A DNA stretch of 64,000 nucleotides from Ascaris suum (GCA_013433145.1 CM024170.1:7610366-7674365); one strand, 5' to 3'. Numbered from the stretch's first letter, positions 1-14,219 are shown. Made by a program: numbers and translations. Notes: generated by a model not told the origin, from the letters alone.

Positions 1-574
1 AAAGCATTTACTGAAAATCCAATTATGGCTAAGTTTTCTGTTGCAGTAACAGTCAATTTGCAGAATTCTTCAGTCCAGATATTTAATACTACAGAGTAAC
101 TGCGCAGGAAACAGAGCAGGTATAACCAGAAATAAGGGTATTTTAGGATGGTGTGTCGGAAGTAAATGGGTTATTGGCGGACCGGTATGGCGCCACTTTT
201 TTCTTGACGATTTTTTATGCACTAAACGATCGCATTATAACGCATGGGCATTGTATCATCAAAGGTTTTTGATTTGACGCTTGATGGTGATTTGCTCTGA
301 GAGCAGCTTAGTTAACACGGGGAGCATGTCTGCAAAAAAAAGTTGGTGTGACAGCAATTGAAGTTGTGCCTCAGTCCAAACACCTTGCGCCCATTTTTTG
401 GAATAACACTTTATCATGTCATAGCCTAGAGAAATGCAAATAGTGCTCGTTAATTTTCTATTTATTGACAGATGTTTAGCGGAAATAGTTCTGTGGCAAT
501 TGTTCTGTCATTTAAAGATTGATCCCAACAGGAAGAGAGAAAGCATTTAGTGAAGCGCTAGACGTTTTTTGCAG
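1..574. other. No gene seen; probable intron left of the zinc-finger exon
   Basis: I see no coding stretch here. The segment ends in a good splice acceptor (ttttttgcag, ending at 574), so it is most likely the intron before the CCCH zinc-finger exon that follows. The exon with the first Cys of the first visible finger, and any earlier finger, must lie to the left of the window. Confidence 0.5.
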
Positions 575-1348
575 AACCGCGGTTGCCAACGTGAGAATTG
601 CCGTTTCGTGCATGCGCACCGCGACGATGTGGAGCGTTATAAGTCAACTGGTGAAGTGACGCTGAATCTGGCTCGTGCGATTGCGGCAGTACACACTGGC
701 GATACCATCAACGGCATTCCGTTCTGCAAAGAATTTCAGACTGGAATATGCACGCGGGGTGCGTCGCGTTGTCGCTACTGGCACGTAAACGTAGAGGAGG
801 AACGCGATAGAAGACGGCGCCAGCAGCGCGGCTTGCCACCACTAGGACCTGCACATTTGCGCGCCGCTGGCGCTGTGCCCGCGCTACCGCCACCCTATGG
901 TTTCCCGTCGCCGTACGGCGTCAACATAGCGCCCAGGCGACCGATTCCTTACGGTGGTGATGGCGAAGCATACGATGCAATGATTGCAACAGGCGCGAAG
1001 CGTGCGCGTTACGATGCGAGTGCGACAGGAGCGGCGAGCCAAGATTATGCGCGTGAGCTGCAGCGTAAGAATGCGGAACTGGCTAAAGAGAATGAGGGCT
1101 TGAAACGTGAGCTGCAGCGCGAGCGCGAACGCTATGAAGATTTGTATGCGTTGTTCCGACAGCGAGGCAGTACAGTGCAACCTGCACCTGTGCCAGGACC
1201 CAATCCTCTCGCTAACGGCAATTTTGGTAGTGCGAGCACAAGCTATGGCGCAGCATCAGGCGCCGGTGCAAATGCGGCAGGTTTCTATCAATCGTCGGTA
1301 CAAACGAATTGGACAAGTGCCGCGTCGCGTTCGCACTGGAACCATTGA
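575..1348 (+). CDS. CCCH zinc-finger protein, ZC3H10-like, C-terminal exon (partial)
   Basis: Last coding exon of a probable RNA-binding CCCH zinc-finger protein; stop TGA at 1346-1348. It starts in phase 0 after ttttttgcag, so the TTG four bases upstream is not a start. It opens inside a finger (NRGCQRENCRFVH; the preceding Cys is on a missing exon), continues with a stretch like DVERYKSTGE, then a complete CCCH finger (FCKEFQTGICTRG...CRYWH, roughly residues 49-71). A Pro/Ala/Gly-rich region follows, then a charged coiled coil (roughly residues 160-195) and a Gly/Ala/Ser-rich tail. From family knowledge, vertebrate ZC3H10 has the same order: finger ending CRFIH, YKKTGE, next finger, then a leucine-rich coiled coil. 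The exon is clearly more GC-rich than its surroundings. Orthology is inferred; RNA binding follows from the fold. No AATAAA is seen close downstream. Confidence 0.8.
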   Translation, partial: NRGCQRENCRFVHAHRDDVERYKSTGEVTLNLARAIAAVHTGDTINGIPFCKEFQTGICTRGASRCRYWHVNVEEERDRRRRQQRGLPPLGPAHLRAAGAVPALPPPYGFPSPYGVNIAPRRPIPYGGDGEAYDAMIATGAKRARYDASATGAASQDYARELQRKNAELAKENEGLKRELQRERERYEDLYALFRQRGSTVQPAPVPGPNPLANGNFGSASTSYGAASGAGANAAGFYQSSVQTNWTSAASRSHWNH

Positions 1349-4300
1349 AGTTGGCGGCTGCATTTGACTGTTCTTGATTTATTCGTTGATGATCCTGTTA
1401 AGTTGAGAGTTATGTTGTCAGGATGATCGAATGGGTGGCGAAAGCTGGGCGATCTTATATAAACTAAGCGCTCTGCATCTGACTTAGTTTTCAGAATCGT
1501 TTACGAGGGTAATAATATTTGGCGAAGGCGGTCAGGTTTGCACTTTATCGGCTCGCGTTTTCAAAACATCATGGGTGCGAGTTAGTTGAGCATGATGCGC
1601 TATTCTGGGAGATTGCCGTCAGGAGTTTCTCAAGGTTTATTCTTGCCGTGGGTTGAATTTCGTCGGGATGGATATAAAGAACATGAGCGTATAGACTATT
1701 TGCGCTTCATGCACATGTTTTTGCAGGGGTTTTAAGTAATGGGGATTTTTGGAAGGCAGCTAGGTGCTGGGCTAAACGCTGCACTGTGGTATGATGGCAA
1801 ATAATTGTGCAGATGTGAAGGTTTTGCGCTGCTCATTGCGGCAGAGAGGCCGCTTTTAAGTACATGGTACGCTGTGCTGCCATTTTTTGCTGTTGGCCGT
1901 GTCTCCTTCATTCGTGATCCATTGCGCGCTGGTACGATTCAATCTATTTTCTATGAATCGCCATCTTAGCATAGCGTAGTGGTTGACGCTTGCTGCATTT
2001 GACTGTTGCGCAGTTCGTCTGATATGCGTCCCCAGTTTGGTGTAAGTGGGTTACAGCAAGCGTGCTGTTGTTTATTTGTTTTTCCCCATCGCATCCTGTT
2101 AACGTGGTGGAGGGTGATCCTCAACAACTAAATGCGAGTACTGTTCTAATATTTGAAATTGAGCTGTGCGCGGCGATTTATAGTTGGTTGAGATTTGTTT
2201 CCCATCGGCGTCTCGTTTTGTTTAGTGACATTACTATTGCTGTTGTATTCGGCGAATTGGAATATGATCTCCGTCGATTAAGCCTCATGTCCCTGCGGCG
2301 GTACGTCTCGTACGTGCCCGAATATCGCTATTGATTTCGTGCACTGAGTTCTCTGGAAGGGGAACTGTCGCATTCTTTGTTTGTTAAATACCATGCGTAT
2401 GGGGTAAAGCATCTTATTGTTTGCAGCAGAATATGAGGCAATGCGCCATTTTGCAAACGATCCACTCATGCGCTCTTGGACTTCATTTCGCATTTATGTG
2501 TGTTTTGTCGCATAAACCTTTTTTCGTTGTATCGTAGCGCGCGGTCGCGTTGAAACTATAAGCTGGCGTTCCTTGGTGGCGCGGCATATGCGATTGCGGA
2601 TAGAAACTGAATACAAACTGCTGACTGGTTTTCGCTGCTCTGCTGAGCTGTCACATTGAAGCAGCTCATATCGAAAGGTAAGTTTGTTTCGCCGTGACAG
2701 TTATTTTGTTCGTGGGCAAAAGCGAGACGCAAACATGGATGAAGTCGAAGTGAAACGATTACGTAGTTCAGTTGGCGATAGCAAATCTAACGCTTGTCAT
2801 TGCCGATTGATTTGTAAAGTTTTGCCATTCCTTATTCTTGGAACGGGTTTTGTTTATTGTTTTCACATGAAAAATAGCATCTGATATTTCCTCAGTTCAT
2901 TTATTTAAAACTTTGATTACGCATTCGAGTTTGGAGGTTTTTCACTCGTTTTGTGTGAGATGTGTGACTTTTGCATGAGCAGGTTCATAGCTCATAAGCT
3001 TCGAACTAGTGGTATTTTTTCCCGTTTTGCCGGGATGAGTCGAGGATGTGTAATAGATCATGCATCGGGTCAGGAATATTTCATTTGTGTTAGCGTTTTT
3101 TTGGGGAGGAGGAAGAGTGGAAGGCAAAGGATAGTAGATTTCCCAACTTCCCCTACGAACATATTTGGGAAAAATTCGAAGATTTTGAGTTTTTGCCTTA
3201 TTTTGCTGGAAACATTCGAATGCTTGTAGAATTCTCTGCAAACTACCGCATCATTCATTTCGATTTATGGTGCAGAGAGGCGAACTTTCTTGATGTGCTA
3301 GGGAAGATGTGCCGTTAGTGGGATGATGGTAGTGAATATGGTTTTATTTTTGCGGTGGTGACCTGAGAGTGCCGCCAAGCAAACGTTATTAAATTTATAT
3401 GACCGACACAAGTTTGCTGTTGTTTTCTGTGGAATTCGCATGTTGCAAGGTGAGCGCGAATATTCACCATCGCTAACGGTTTAATCGTTTGGTTTGGCTG
3501 TTGGGTCGGTTGTTGAAGCAAGCTGACATCCGGACGACGCATGCTTTGTCGCCCTTTTCAGCCGTTCGCTGCATTTAGTAATCCACTCCAGCGGGTAAGT
3601 GTGGGGCGTTTACGACGAATAGCACATATCTGTTTATCCATCAGATGTTCGCAGGTGCTGCAGCGAAAAAATAAGGTTTACTTCGGTGGTTCAGGGAAAC
3701 TACTGACTCGATCGTTTCTCACTGGAAAGTTTGCCAATTTTTGCAAGTGATCTTCCAGTTGCTTTTCGCACGGTGACACATCGGAATAAGGAACATCTGC
3801 ACGGACGCAATTCATCATGCTAGGAGAAATTGATCGATGCTCATGTCAGTACATCAATGAGATTTTGAACGGAAAATGGGCGCTTCTGATGAATAGGATA
3901 AAACACTCTGAAATTTGGCCGTGTTTTTATTGGTTCTAGGGATACGCGCATTTCATAGCAGCACACTTAGCGCATCGGGAAACTCATGAATATCAACGCT
4001 TTGAAGCGAAATCTGCGCATCGAGTGTTGGTCGCATTACGTGCTTCCTGCACGAATGTTTTCGTGGCGGGACCTCGCGCATCGAACACTTGCGTGGGGAG
4101 GGATTGCGCTGTAAGGATCCTCTGACACTTGCGCCGCGGTCTTTTCGCTGTGTAACGTGTTTGTGAATATGGACTTTCGTTCGTAATATGAAACGGCATC
4201 CCAAGTCTGAAAACACTGCTGAATATTTTGAAATGCCGCTGCACGGCGTAACCGCGAAAAATACTGTGGAGTTTGTTCGCAGCAGAAGTTCCGTGCACCG

Positions 4301-7300
4301 GAAATTTCTTATAGCTTTGCTTCGTGAAGGTGAGCGAAGAGGATTTTCTTTGATTAGGCGGGAGAGTAGCAAGTTCTTGAAAAACTTTAGAACAAATAAT
4401 TCTCGTCGAAATGTAATAACTGATGCGAAGAAAGTTGTGCTGTGAGAAAGGTCGACATCGCCTTTCATTGCCTTTGCAGAAAGTCACCTCCGTTTCTAAA
4501 ACTTTGTTATCTGATTCTGAGTCGTGGTTTTATTTCGTAGAGTTAAATAAGGTACCTGGCGCCAAAGGCAGTGCCTGAACTTTCGAATAATCTTGGAAGG
4601 TTGCCGGGTGCTTTGAAGCACGAGCCTTTTGCTAACAGCATGGCGTTCATCATGGAGCCTCATGTTTTCAGATCAGTGGGATGGCCTTTTTCCACAGAAT
4701 GAAACAATAACCTCCTTCAAAATTTGCTTAGGTTGTTGGTTGCCAGATTTGCTGTTATCATGCAAGAAATTTTTGGTGGCAAGCTGAAGCGGCGTTCCGC
4801 TTGTGAAATCTGCCAGTGCACTTGCGGTTGGGGCGTTGCCAGAACAGATCGATAAGGCGAGTGATTTTAGGGGCTGTCTCATTTCCCTGAGAACGGTTGG
4901 AAGCAGAGAAAAGGGGGGTGGGTAATGCGTTGGTAACCTGTAAGGAGATGCACAACGCTTCGGAAAGGATTTAATATCTGTTAATGAAGCGATTGATGCG
5001 TCCTGCTAGAGTATGATCGAAGTAATTGGTTGCGTTGTGCAGCATTAAGGCAAAGACCCCATGCAGAGTCAAAAAATGAATGGAAACGAGAGTGCTGCCG
5101 ATTGTGGGATGCTCAGAACGTGGGTGATCAGCGCACTTGTTTCTTTAAAAACGCGAAAGAATTGCAGGCCGGTGTTCGAGGATTTGCTTATTTGAAGATT
5201 TTCGGAAGCAGTGTAGCTATTAAGAGTTGCTTCACTAAGGCAGTCATAGCATCTTGTCAGCTACAGAACGGTTTGCGTTTAACCGTACATAGTCGGTGTG
5301 AAGCGAAAGCCGACCTCAAGTTCTCCTCCATCTTTAAACTTACGAATTTGCACTGCTGCTGCAAAGCTGCGGAACAAGTTTTTTAGCGATTTTACATTTA
5401 ATCTAGTATAAACGATTCATAGTGGAGTGCTCTCGTGAATGGGCAGATATGAATTCATGCATATGTAGAATGATGCTAGTACAGCTTTTAAAGTGCAAAG
5501 TTGAATTTGCTCCGTGCGAAGACTTGCACTAATGCGCCCTAAAATGTCACGGAGTAATTCGATTATGGAAGGTTTCAAGTGGGACTGAATTTTTTACAGC
5601 GGTTTCAACGACTGGTACCATATGCGTAAATGGGATCCACTCGCAAATATGGTGTGATAAGTCAATGTCATCATAACGCGTTGGTCAGGTGTCTTGCAGA
5701 AATATAAATTGAATGTTCCAATCCCCAGGGAAAAGTCTGATACCTCATATCTGTCAGAGATATAAAGCAGATCATTTAGAGTGTTCCAATTAGAAGCAGT
5801 TTCGCTTAACATGTTCAAAGGACTTTGCTCGTTATGTACTGAGAAAGTAATCTCCGCAGGTTGCGTACTACTCAGGTTAAAGTTTAAAGTAAACTTAGCG
5901 TCTCGTGACTTTTAGGATATAATAGCTGGGTTTATTAGGATGTTCAGCTTAGTACTTGGAGCTGCAAGTGATCTTGTCACTACTATTTGTTCGCGACTTG
6001 TTGCTTTAACTTTCCCAATAAGCTCCTCGCGATCGACGGAGTTCGCATATTTTGGCGCACCCTAAAAGTTGTATACGGCGAGCTTGTTCCTTGCCCACTG
6101 CAGAAAGATTTCACGGTTTTGCGAAATGTCTGCAAACTGGCCCATTTCCCAGCTTGTTTGCGTTCGCTGCACATAAATCTTCATAAATTTCCCCTTTGTT
6201 GGTATTTACACAGCAGCCAATCATGCTGGAAATAATATCACCTCGGCCATGTTGTTTCTTTTGCGTGATCGGCTACACAGCAGCCGGTCACGAAATAAGA
6301 TTCCTTGTTTCTCGTAGATCTGTTGCTCTGAAGCTGCTACGCAATTTTAAGTCTCCTTCTGGACTTGCACCTGAAACTACAAGACAAACTTTGGTGCTTG
6401 CTAGATAAGACGTTTGGCCATATTGCGGATTAATATATTTTCTAACCCGAATATACTGAGTTTTGCTGATCGGCTGCGCGTTGCTTTGAACGGAAGCATC
6501 AGGTTGCATCTTTCTGCGTTTCGCTTGAGGTCGATTTGGTATCCATCACAACCGTTTTGTATTCCTGGATTTGATGTGTTGCGCACTGAAAACGCAGTTC
6601 TGCCAGTTTTAGTGGAATAGTTCGCAGGCTAAGACTCGAAACTATATCATATTTCCGAGCTGAAGGTGCAATGAGAGGTTTAGAACGATAGGACATTTTG
6701 CAAGTACGAGGGATCGTATGTTTGCATCTTGCCTAATGCACGAGTACAGGGAAAGATGTCGTTGCGCAGTTGTGATGAACGAATGTTATTGTGTTTGATG
6801 AGCAATTATTGCCGATTTCATCAGCAACTTTTCTCATATCAGGGATATGCCCAGTGAAGGGAAAATCAGCATCATCGATATCCGGCGTATGCTGTTTTTC
6901 TTGCAGGTAAGGTGCTTTTTCGTCCAGGTAAGTGCCTCTAGCGTTTTTTACAAATGTAACTGAGAAGCCTTTTTCCAGTCCTAGACTGTTCTAATGCTTT
7001 GTGAGAGGTGGGCGGAGTTGTCGTTTCATGTGTTAACGAAACTTCTTTCAGAAGATGGACATCGTGGGGGGGAGGAGGAGGTGATCTTCATCCTTATTCG
7101 TCGCTCCCTCTCAATGAAGCAGTTGATTTGTCGGTGGTCCATTGAGGCGTCTGATGCTGTTTAGAGCCTCAAACCTTTAGTCGTCATAGGTGACTGCGTT
7201 CTTCGAAGAATTCGCTGGGGTCTCCAGTCAAGGAAACATAACGGGGAAGATCGTTTTTTTCCTGAAGCCACCTCCGTAGTGCGATGTTTTTTGGGTTCAT

Positions 7301-10017
7301 GTTATGTGTCCGGTAAATGCGTTTCGTTGAACATTTTATTATGCTCATTGCATATTGCGTAGTTGTTTTGTATACATCTGATGTTATTGCCTCAAGTGTT
7401 CTACGTCGCAGCAAAGGTCTTTGTGACGGTATATATGCAGTGAAACTTCACGCTGTTTTATTTCTTGGTTGCGGCAACAGGGTTTTTTCTCTCAGGGATC
7501 TTAGAGGTTGACATAAATTTCGGTACAGTTACAGATCAATTGTGGTGCTATAATGGAGCAACAAACTGAGTCGATGCAAAATGAATAGTAGAGGCGCAAT
7601 AATTCTGTTATTGTGTGAGTACGAAGTGGGTGATGTAAACGCGTCAACGAAATGAAATCGGTTAGTTCGAAGGGATGTGGTTGTTTTTTTAGATCAGAAA
7701 ATGATGAAATGAGCGGATAAAACAATTTAAAGGTTCCCTCAAATAGGGTGTTGCGTGAAAAAGGAGAGGGGAGCGACCTGAGCCACTTGCAACACAAGAG
7801 AGTGATACCTCGCAACAGCAGTTTATTGAAGTCGATGGTTAGGTCAGCTCGATCATTGCGGACGTACCATGGCGGACTAAAAAGCCGTTTTATTATGAAG
7901 CACTCGATTGATGGCAAAATGTATTGTTTTTCTTGACGGTCTTATCCTACATAAATACTGTTATTATTTCAAATTCGGTTATGTGCTCGCAACGTCAGCT
8001 AATTGCTTTTTCTGGATATAATGAACTTATGCTTCTTTTTCTTCCATGCATATCGCATTACGTTTGAACGGTCAGGTCGAGTTGATCGTTGCAGCAAGTG
8101 TCCCGGTTCGATTTTTTCCGCCCACGAAGGCTCCATTTGTGAATATAGAGATAACGACGCAAGAACCATTGCCCACTTTAGCTGCTTTAAAAATTAGTCG
8201 TTTTCGCTTCATCACAACAGACGAGGGTGCAGTCTTCCTGACTTTTCATAAATTACCGATGAATAGTACTTCTTGATTGTGACTCTCATCTTCGGCTCAG
8301 CCATTTAATTATCTCGTTTAGAAATAATAAAACGTATGCAATGATGCGTTCGTGTTTTAATCGAACTCGTCATTGGTACAGTTCTGAATCATTCTCCCAC
8401 ATGTTTTTGCGATAAGAATGATTGCAAAACACGTTGAGTTTGTAAAGATGCTGCTTGAGTGTACACGACTAGTGAATCGACTCGAAACGGTACGTTTGAG
8501 TGGGAACCTGTGCCGGCCAAGTTTTTTGTTGTCACCTGTAGCGGTTCTGGGAGTGAAAGTGTTGGGAGGCAGATATGAACTACGCGCACAAACGAACCAT
8601 CATTGTAATGCGCAATGCGACTGAAAGCTCATAAGAATGGTCATCGCGAATCGCTACCTTCAAAAGTTCCCCAAAATTGTGCTGAAGTAACTGCTCCAGA
8701 TGGAAGCAAGACGGGATGCGTCACATGTGTATGTCAATGGAGCGATACTGGCTGCGATTCGCGCAACGCAGTACTGGGAATCGATAGGGGTGGCTACAAG
8801 TGTCTCTCTTGTCGGCTTGTGATTGCAGCGTTGCGTTCGTAGCGCTATCGTTTTAAGACCGACTGTAAAGGGAACGAATTCCTAAAACCTCGTTTTCCCT
8901 ATTTTGTTCGAAGGGAACCTAATGTGCTTGTGTTTTTCAAGATGCCGGAGTTCTTAAATTCTTCGCAGTCATGCTATGGACACTTTATTTTGTTCATAAA
9001 TGTTCAGGTACTAATTATGTGCGTACTGTTTGTTAAACCGAATCACTGATGTGACGAAATGTGACAAGTTTTCGGGATGATTCCAATAAGCCAAAATACG
9101 AAAGAGTTCTTGAGTGCATGAAGGTCTTCTAGAGAGGTCTGTGGTTCTTATGATTCCAGGGAGAGGGGAGCTTCTCCCAAAAAAGGTCTGTATTCGAATA
9201 AAAACAGTGGATTTTCGGTTTCACGGCCGAATATCTATTGCAGATGGTGCTGAGCGTAGTAAAGATTAGTAAAGATCTAACTCATCTGGGAATTAAATCA
9301 TTCAAGAAAAAGTAGAAGCTGTCACTGGTTTATTTCCGTCCGCTTTTAATGCTCTAAAAGGAGCACTTGAACGGTGTAGCGAAGAAGCGACGGATATGAC
9401 GTCATTTCGCTTCCTATTAAGGCAACCGGTTCGTGTATACAAAGAACTTGTTCAAGTGGAGAAACTTTGTTTTTGTTTTGCAAGGTTTCGCGCACGTTCT
9501 CGTGCAGAGTGTATCCATTCACTCTGTGTCGTTATTCATTATTGTTTTACTCCAATTGATGGACTTCGGATGCTCTGAATTAGAATGAAAGTGGATTCAT
9601 AGTTTCGAGCACAATTTCCTATGTGAACGTTAAACGACTTTAAGTGAATTTCAACTTCCTGAACAATATCCGACTCTCCTGGTCTATTTTGAGGTGATTC
9701 CTTATTGATAGTAGAATTTAACCTCACATCGACTATTTGCTATGAATTTTGCTGATCACGTAGAGATTTTTAATTTCAGTCGTCTCTTTTTGGAAACATA
9801 CAAAATTGTCGTCGGGTTTCTAAATGCATGTTTCGAAGCCTCAGACTCCAACGATAAGAAGGATGTTTTCAAATGTGGAACAAAAGGTTTGCTTGCAAAC
9901 TAAGTCAGGTTTTGCATTTCAATTACCATCGGTTGAACACGCTGATTGCGGCATAAATATTCGTATTTGCAATGCTTTGGCTGTATATTCTGATAGTTCA
10001 TCTTTGTTTTTTTGCAG
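1349..10017. other. Long GT-rich region without a convincing gene
   Basis: Nearly 9 kb between the zinc-finger exon and the serpin. The + strand is rich in T and G, like + strand introns and 3' regions elsewhere in this window, so part may be 3' UTR or intron of an unseen + strand gene. Weak coding-like pieces are 4188-4329 (+), starting MKRHPKSENT and ending at a GTGAGC donor; 2734-2883 (+), starting MDEVEVKRLR; 8046-8276 (+); and 8615-8842 (+), with several Cys. None links to another exon or to a family I know. The long minus frames at 3953-4487 and 7501-7917 look like shadows of the base skew. Confidence 0.4.
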
Positions 10018-10023
10018 GAAGTG
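10012..10023 (+). promoter_or_regulatory. Acceptor just upstream of serpin ATG, candidate SL trans-splice site
   Basis: A T-tract followed by gcag ends at 10017, only six bases before the serpin ATG at 10024. A strong acceptor this close to a start codon, with no coding sequence before it, is typical of nematode spliced-leader addition. A 5' UTR intron would look the same. Confidence 0.45.
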
Positions 10024-13000
10024 ATGAATTCATTGCTATTCGCATTATCAGGCATTACTTTGTTGAAATCATCAATGTGAGCACTAAATCTTAAATGTTC
10101 TTTTGCTTTACAATAATGGATGTGACTATTTGGTCACTGCTCCGCGGCAGGCTTATTACTTTATGAAAAGGTTGTGACTCTTTTGGATTTGTCTTTTGGA
10201 ATGGATTTATTTACTTTGTAGAATGATCCTTTAATTGCAGTAATATTTGTAAGTTTGTGATTGGTACTAGTGATTGTTCATTTCAGGTGTATCTCATCTA
10301 TTATTACAGCAGTGGATGAAGCGCAGGTGAATTTTGCGATCTCATTACTCGAAGCTAGCAGCGATGCGGATAGTTCGACGGTGATCTCGCCGTTCTCTGT
10401 GGCCGTAGCATTGGCAATGCTCTATGCAGGGTCCGAAGGCCGCACACACGATGAAATGCGACAACTTTTGGTTCAAAGTATTCATGTTAAGGTTTTCACG
10501 CTTGAAAGATATTGGGAACCGAGATGAAGCAATTATAAAGAAAGCAAAATTCCAGTGAAGAATTACTAGCTAGCACTAAGGGGAGGTGCATTAGGGAATG
10601 TTTCATCGGACAATGGATGGTGAGGCAATTGCCTCGTTCGTGGTTGATATCCGCATGTTGTGATTCTTCTTATACCAAATTAGGCCAAAATTTCTTTCTA
10701 GTAATGGAGCCTGCATTCAAAACTTCGAAAAATTAGTGTTTGACTTCCTTTTTTCGAAATTGTTGAAGGGTGACAAACTTTCTACGTGGAAGTTAGATAG
10801 ACATTCTTCGGCGTATTGCCATTCCTTATAAGATGACTATTACCAACTAATATAGGCGCTGTCATATACTGCAACGCAGCCATTTGAAATGGATTTTAAG
10901 AGTTGTATATCTTGAGTTTTCCCAGCCTGGTTTTTATTAACATTGCACCGTTCGTTCTTTTCTATTCATATTTTGAAGAGCAATATGACCTGTGCATTGT
11001 TTATGCTTCAACATAATCTGGTTGATGATGCTATTTATTTCGATGCATCATACTTTGCGTCTATAATTCTCTCGCAAACGTTCAAAAACTTCATACATCG
11101 TAAGCAACTTGTAAATCCCATTTGGCTTATAATATTTCTACCGTCGCAATCACCGCTTGCCTAGTCGGGAGAGTTTGCGCAAAACTGATGCGAACAGGGA
11201 CTTCGATGTCGTGAAACTTGATTTTTTTTTTGTACTGAAAATGCGGATCTGTTGAGGAAAGGCCTTCTTTATGTAATCTTTCAAATTTAATTTTTTTTTC
11301 ATATCATATTACAAATAGCACTGAACTGAACTCTTATTTGTTTATTACACATTTATTTATTTATTTGTTTATTTATTTATTTGTTTATTTATTTATTTAT
11401 TTATTTATTTACTTATTTGCTTATGTATTCTTTCGTTTCCAACTTTTATTTATTTATTTACTCCCATTTATTCAGCACGTTTATTTATTTATTTAATCTA
11501 TTTTAGTTTCTGTTGTTGATTTTCAAATAGAATAAATTAACAGAGCTCAAAACGATTTTCAGCCGAAACATAAACTTTTGTCGGCAATAGAATTTCTAAT
11601 CAAATAGGAGTGTATTCTATCTCATTTCACTTGCAGATTCGTCAGACAATGCATTGCACGATTACTTCGCCTCATTTCTCAACGACTTGAGCATAGATTA
11701 CGAGTTAATATCTTCGAGCAAAGTGTACGTGAAGCGTGACCTCAAGCTACGGGCTCGTTTTTTGGAAATTATTCAAGCGAATTACGGCGGCAACTTGCGA
11801 CAAGTGGATTTCAGTCAGCCTAAGGCAGTTGCGAAAGTTTGCGCATCTTTCCGTTGGTTTATCGCTTCCTTTCAGCCAGGCAATTGCACAAGATGGAAAG
11901 ATGGCTGTTATGGATGGGTATATGTATCCTGTAGCACATATTTTTAGGAACCTGGTCGTTTCCTTACAATTGTCAGGGAGAATGTGCTGAAAGTTTTTTG
12001 CTAACCAACATAGATAGCTGCTTCCATATTGAGGTCGACAACAATTTCATAATGTATTGCGATAAAGAAAACTTCACTTCCGATTTGCAGGAGATAAACG
12101 ATTACGTGCAGAAAGAGACCAACTCAAAGATCCGCAATCTTGTCAGCGCTGGCATGTTCAGTGAGCAATCTTTGATCATCATCCTCAGTGCAGTATATTT
12201 CAAAGGGAAATGGAAAAATGCCTTCGTCGAAAGGGATACACATAAAAAGTATTTCCATGAAAGTGAGGATAAACGAAGACAGGTAGACCATTTGTGGGTT
12301 GAACTCTTCAAAAGAAGAAACTCTTTTACCACAGATTTGAATAGGTGATGAGATCATTATTTAAATTAATACGAATGCTTGCAGTTCAAACAATAATTCT
12401 CATTCTTCTCATAAACCGTGATAGAATTGCAGCAGAATAAAGTAAGGTTGCAGAAGATGCAATGTCTGGAGCTATAAAGTTGACTTCTTCTTCAAGAAAG
12501 TGCGCGATATATTTGCATTATTTCTATTAGTTGATCTTGACTCTATTTATGGATGCATATGCAGTCACGTTTTGCGGTGAAGTTAGCACCGAAACATAAA
12601 GTTACCGAACGTTTAGGTAGATATGATGTCGAAAACAGGTGGCTTTCCGTATTTCGAAAACGATAACGTTCAAATTCTCGGACTGGATTATGACGATGGT
12701 GAAGTAATAATGTACATATTGCTGCCGAAACGAATATATGGATTAGCGGCCTTTGAGCAATCGCTTCAAGGTACACGTATCCTTGAGCTGTTGCAAAACT
12801 GTACGTGGAATGTCGTTCGCGTAAGTAATTACATAATGACTGTCAAGTTAAGGTAAACATCTTTCCTTCCTAGTGCGATTTAAATGTTACCAAATGCTTC
12901 AAATGAGCAAATAAAATGCGGCCTCCCTCTGTCTTGCTTACATTTTACAACCGAAACTCTTTTTTCAAAGGTGTCCGGTAACAATTAATGCAGCAAAATG

Positions 13001-14124
13001 CACAAGCATATATAGACTTGCTAGCTCTATAAACCTAGAGCCTGCATTCAAATATTAGAAGCATTCGAATGCAGTGAACGTTGCTCATAACAGTCGAACT
13101 TAGAAAGTAATCGACGTCGAATTTATCGCCGGTCGCACAGGTGAAATTATCAGAAATTTGTAGGAAATTTTCACCTAGCAGGTTTATATACGCTTTCCTA
13201 TATGGAATAAATTGCGCGCTCATCAGGCATGGGGCAATATGCCATTTTTTTTATATCTTCGTAAAAACTTTCAGTCATTCCAACATAGAAATTTTCAGTC
13301 ATTTTTACCTTAATGCTATTCGCATCAAATTCCGCACTTTTGTTCGCAGCTGGCAAGATGAAATGTTCCGAACGATTGCTGACTTTGTCAGAGAGTATTA
13401 GCTTATTAGTGTCGCCGATGATCTGTTGCTAGTTTTTTGTGATCAGTAAGGTAATGAATTGATGAAGTTTGGTTGGTTTATAAAATTCCTTGATTTTAAT
13501 CCTTGATTTGATCAGTTTATATCTCAGTGACAACAGAGTTATGTTATTAAGAAAAATCATCACATTTTTCTCAAGAAAATAGGACTACGATGTAATTGCA
13601 TGACTTTGAGTCTTTTTCCAGGTTGATGACACAAGAAATAAAATTAGTGCTTAGTAGCCTAATTCATTTGATAGGCAGTTCCGTTTTTTTCTGGAAGTTG
13701 GCATGCTGGTTGCCGGGGAACTCGATTATAAAGTGGGATCATTATTACAAGTAAATGCGTTCTGCAGAAAAAAGCTTAAGCCGATATCCCAAAGGAAATC
13801 TCACCTTTAAGGTCGAGGTGCCGAAGTTTCAACTTGAGGGCGAATTCGAACTCTCGAACGCTCTTTACCGAATGGGTCTGAAGGATGCGTTCACGAGTAG
13901 AGCAAATTTCTCAGGAATCAGTCGCTCAACGCTTTTCATTTCGAAGGTGGTTCACAAAAGTCTCATAAAGGTAACGACCAGCACTGCTTGCATCGATCAC
14001 ATTTTCGCCACCTTGAAATTTGAACTCCCCGGATAATTATTCAGGCCAAAAAAAAAACGGTTATTGAGAAGCAATGTAAATAATAGAGCTTGTTTGGAAA
14101 AAACCAAACATAACAATTTTCCAA

Positions 14125-14219
<95 letters not shown>

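Noticed and set aside
3953..4487. Two overlapping minus-strand open frames of 171 and 164 codons
   Set aside because: They overlap each other and a + strand frame in a GT-skewed region; Ser/Arg-rich composition and absence of splice or family support suggest shadows of base skew.
7501..7917. Minus-strand open frame of 138 codons
   Set aside because: Leu/Ser/Phe-rich translation typical of the complement of GT-rich DNA; no motif.
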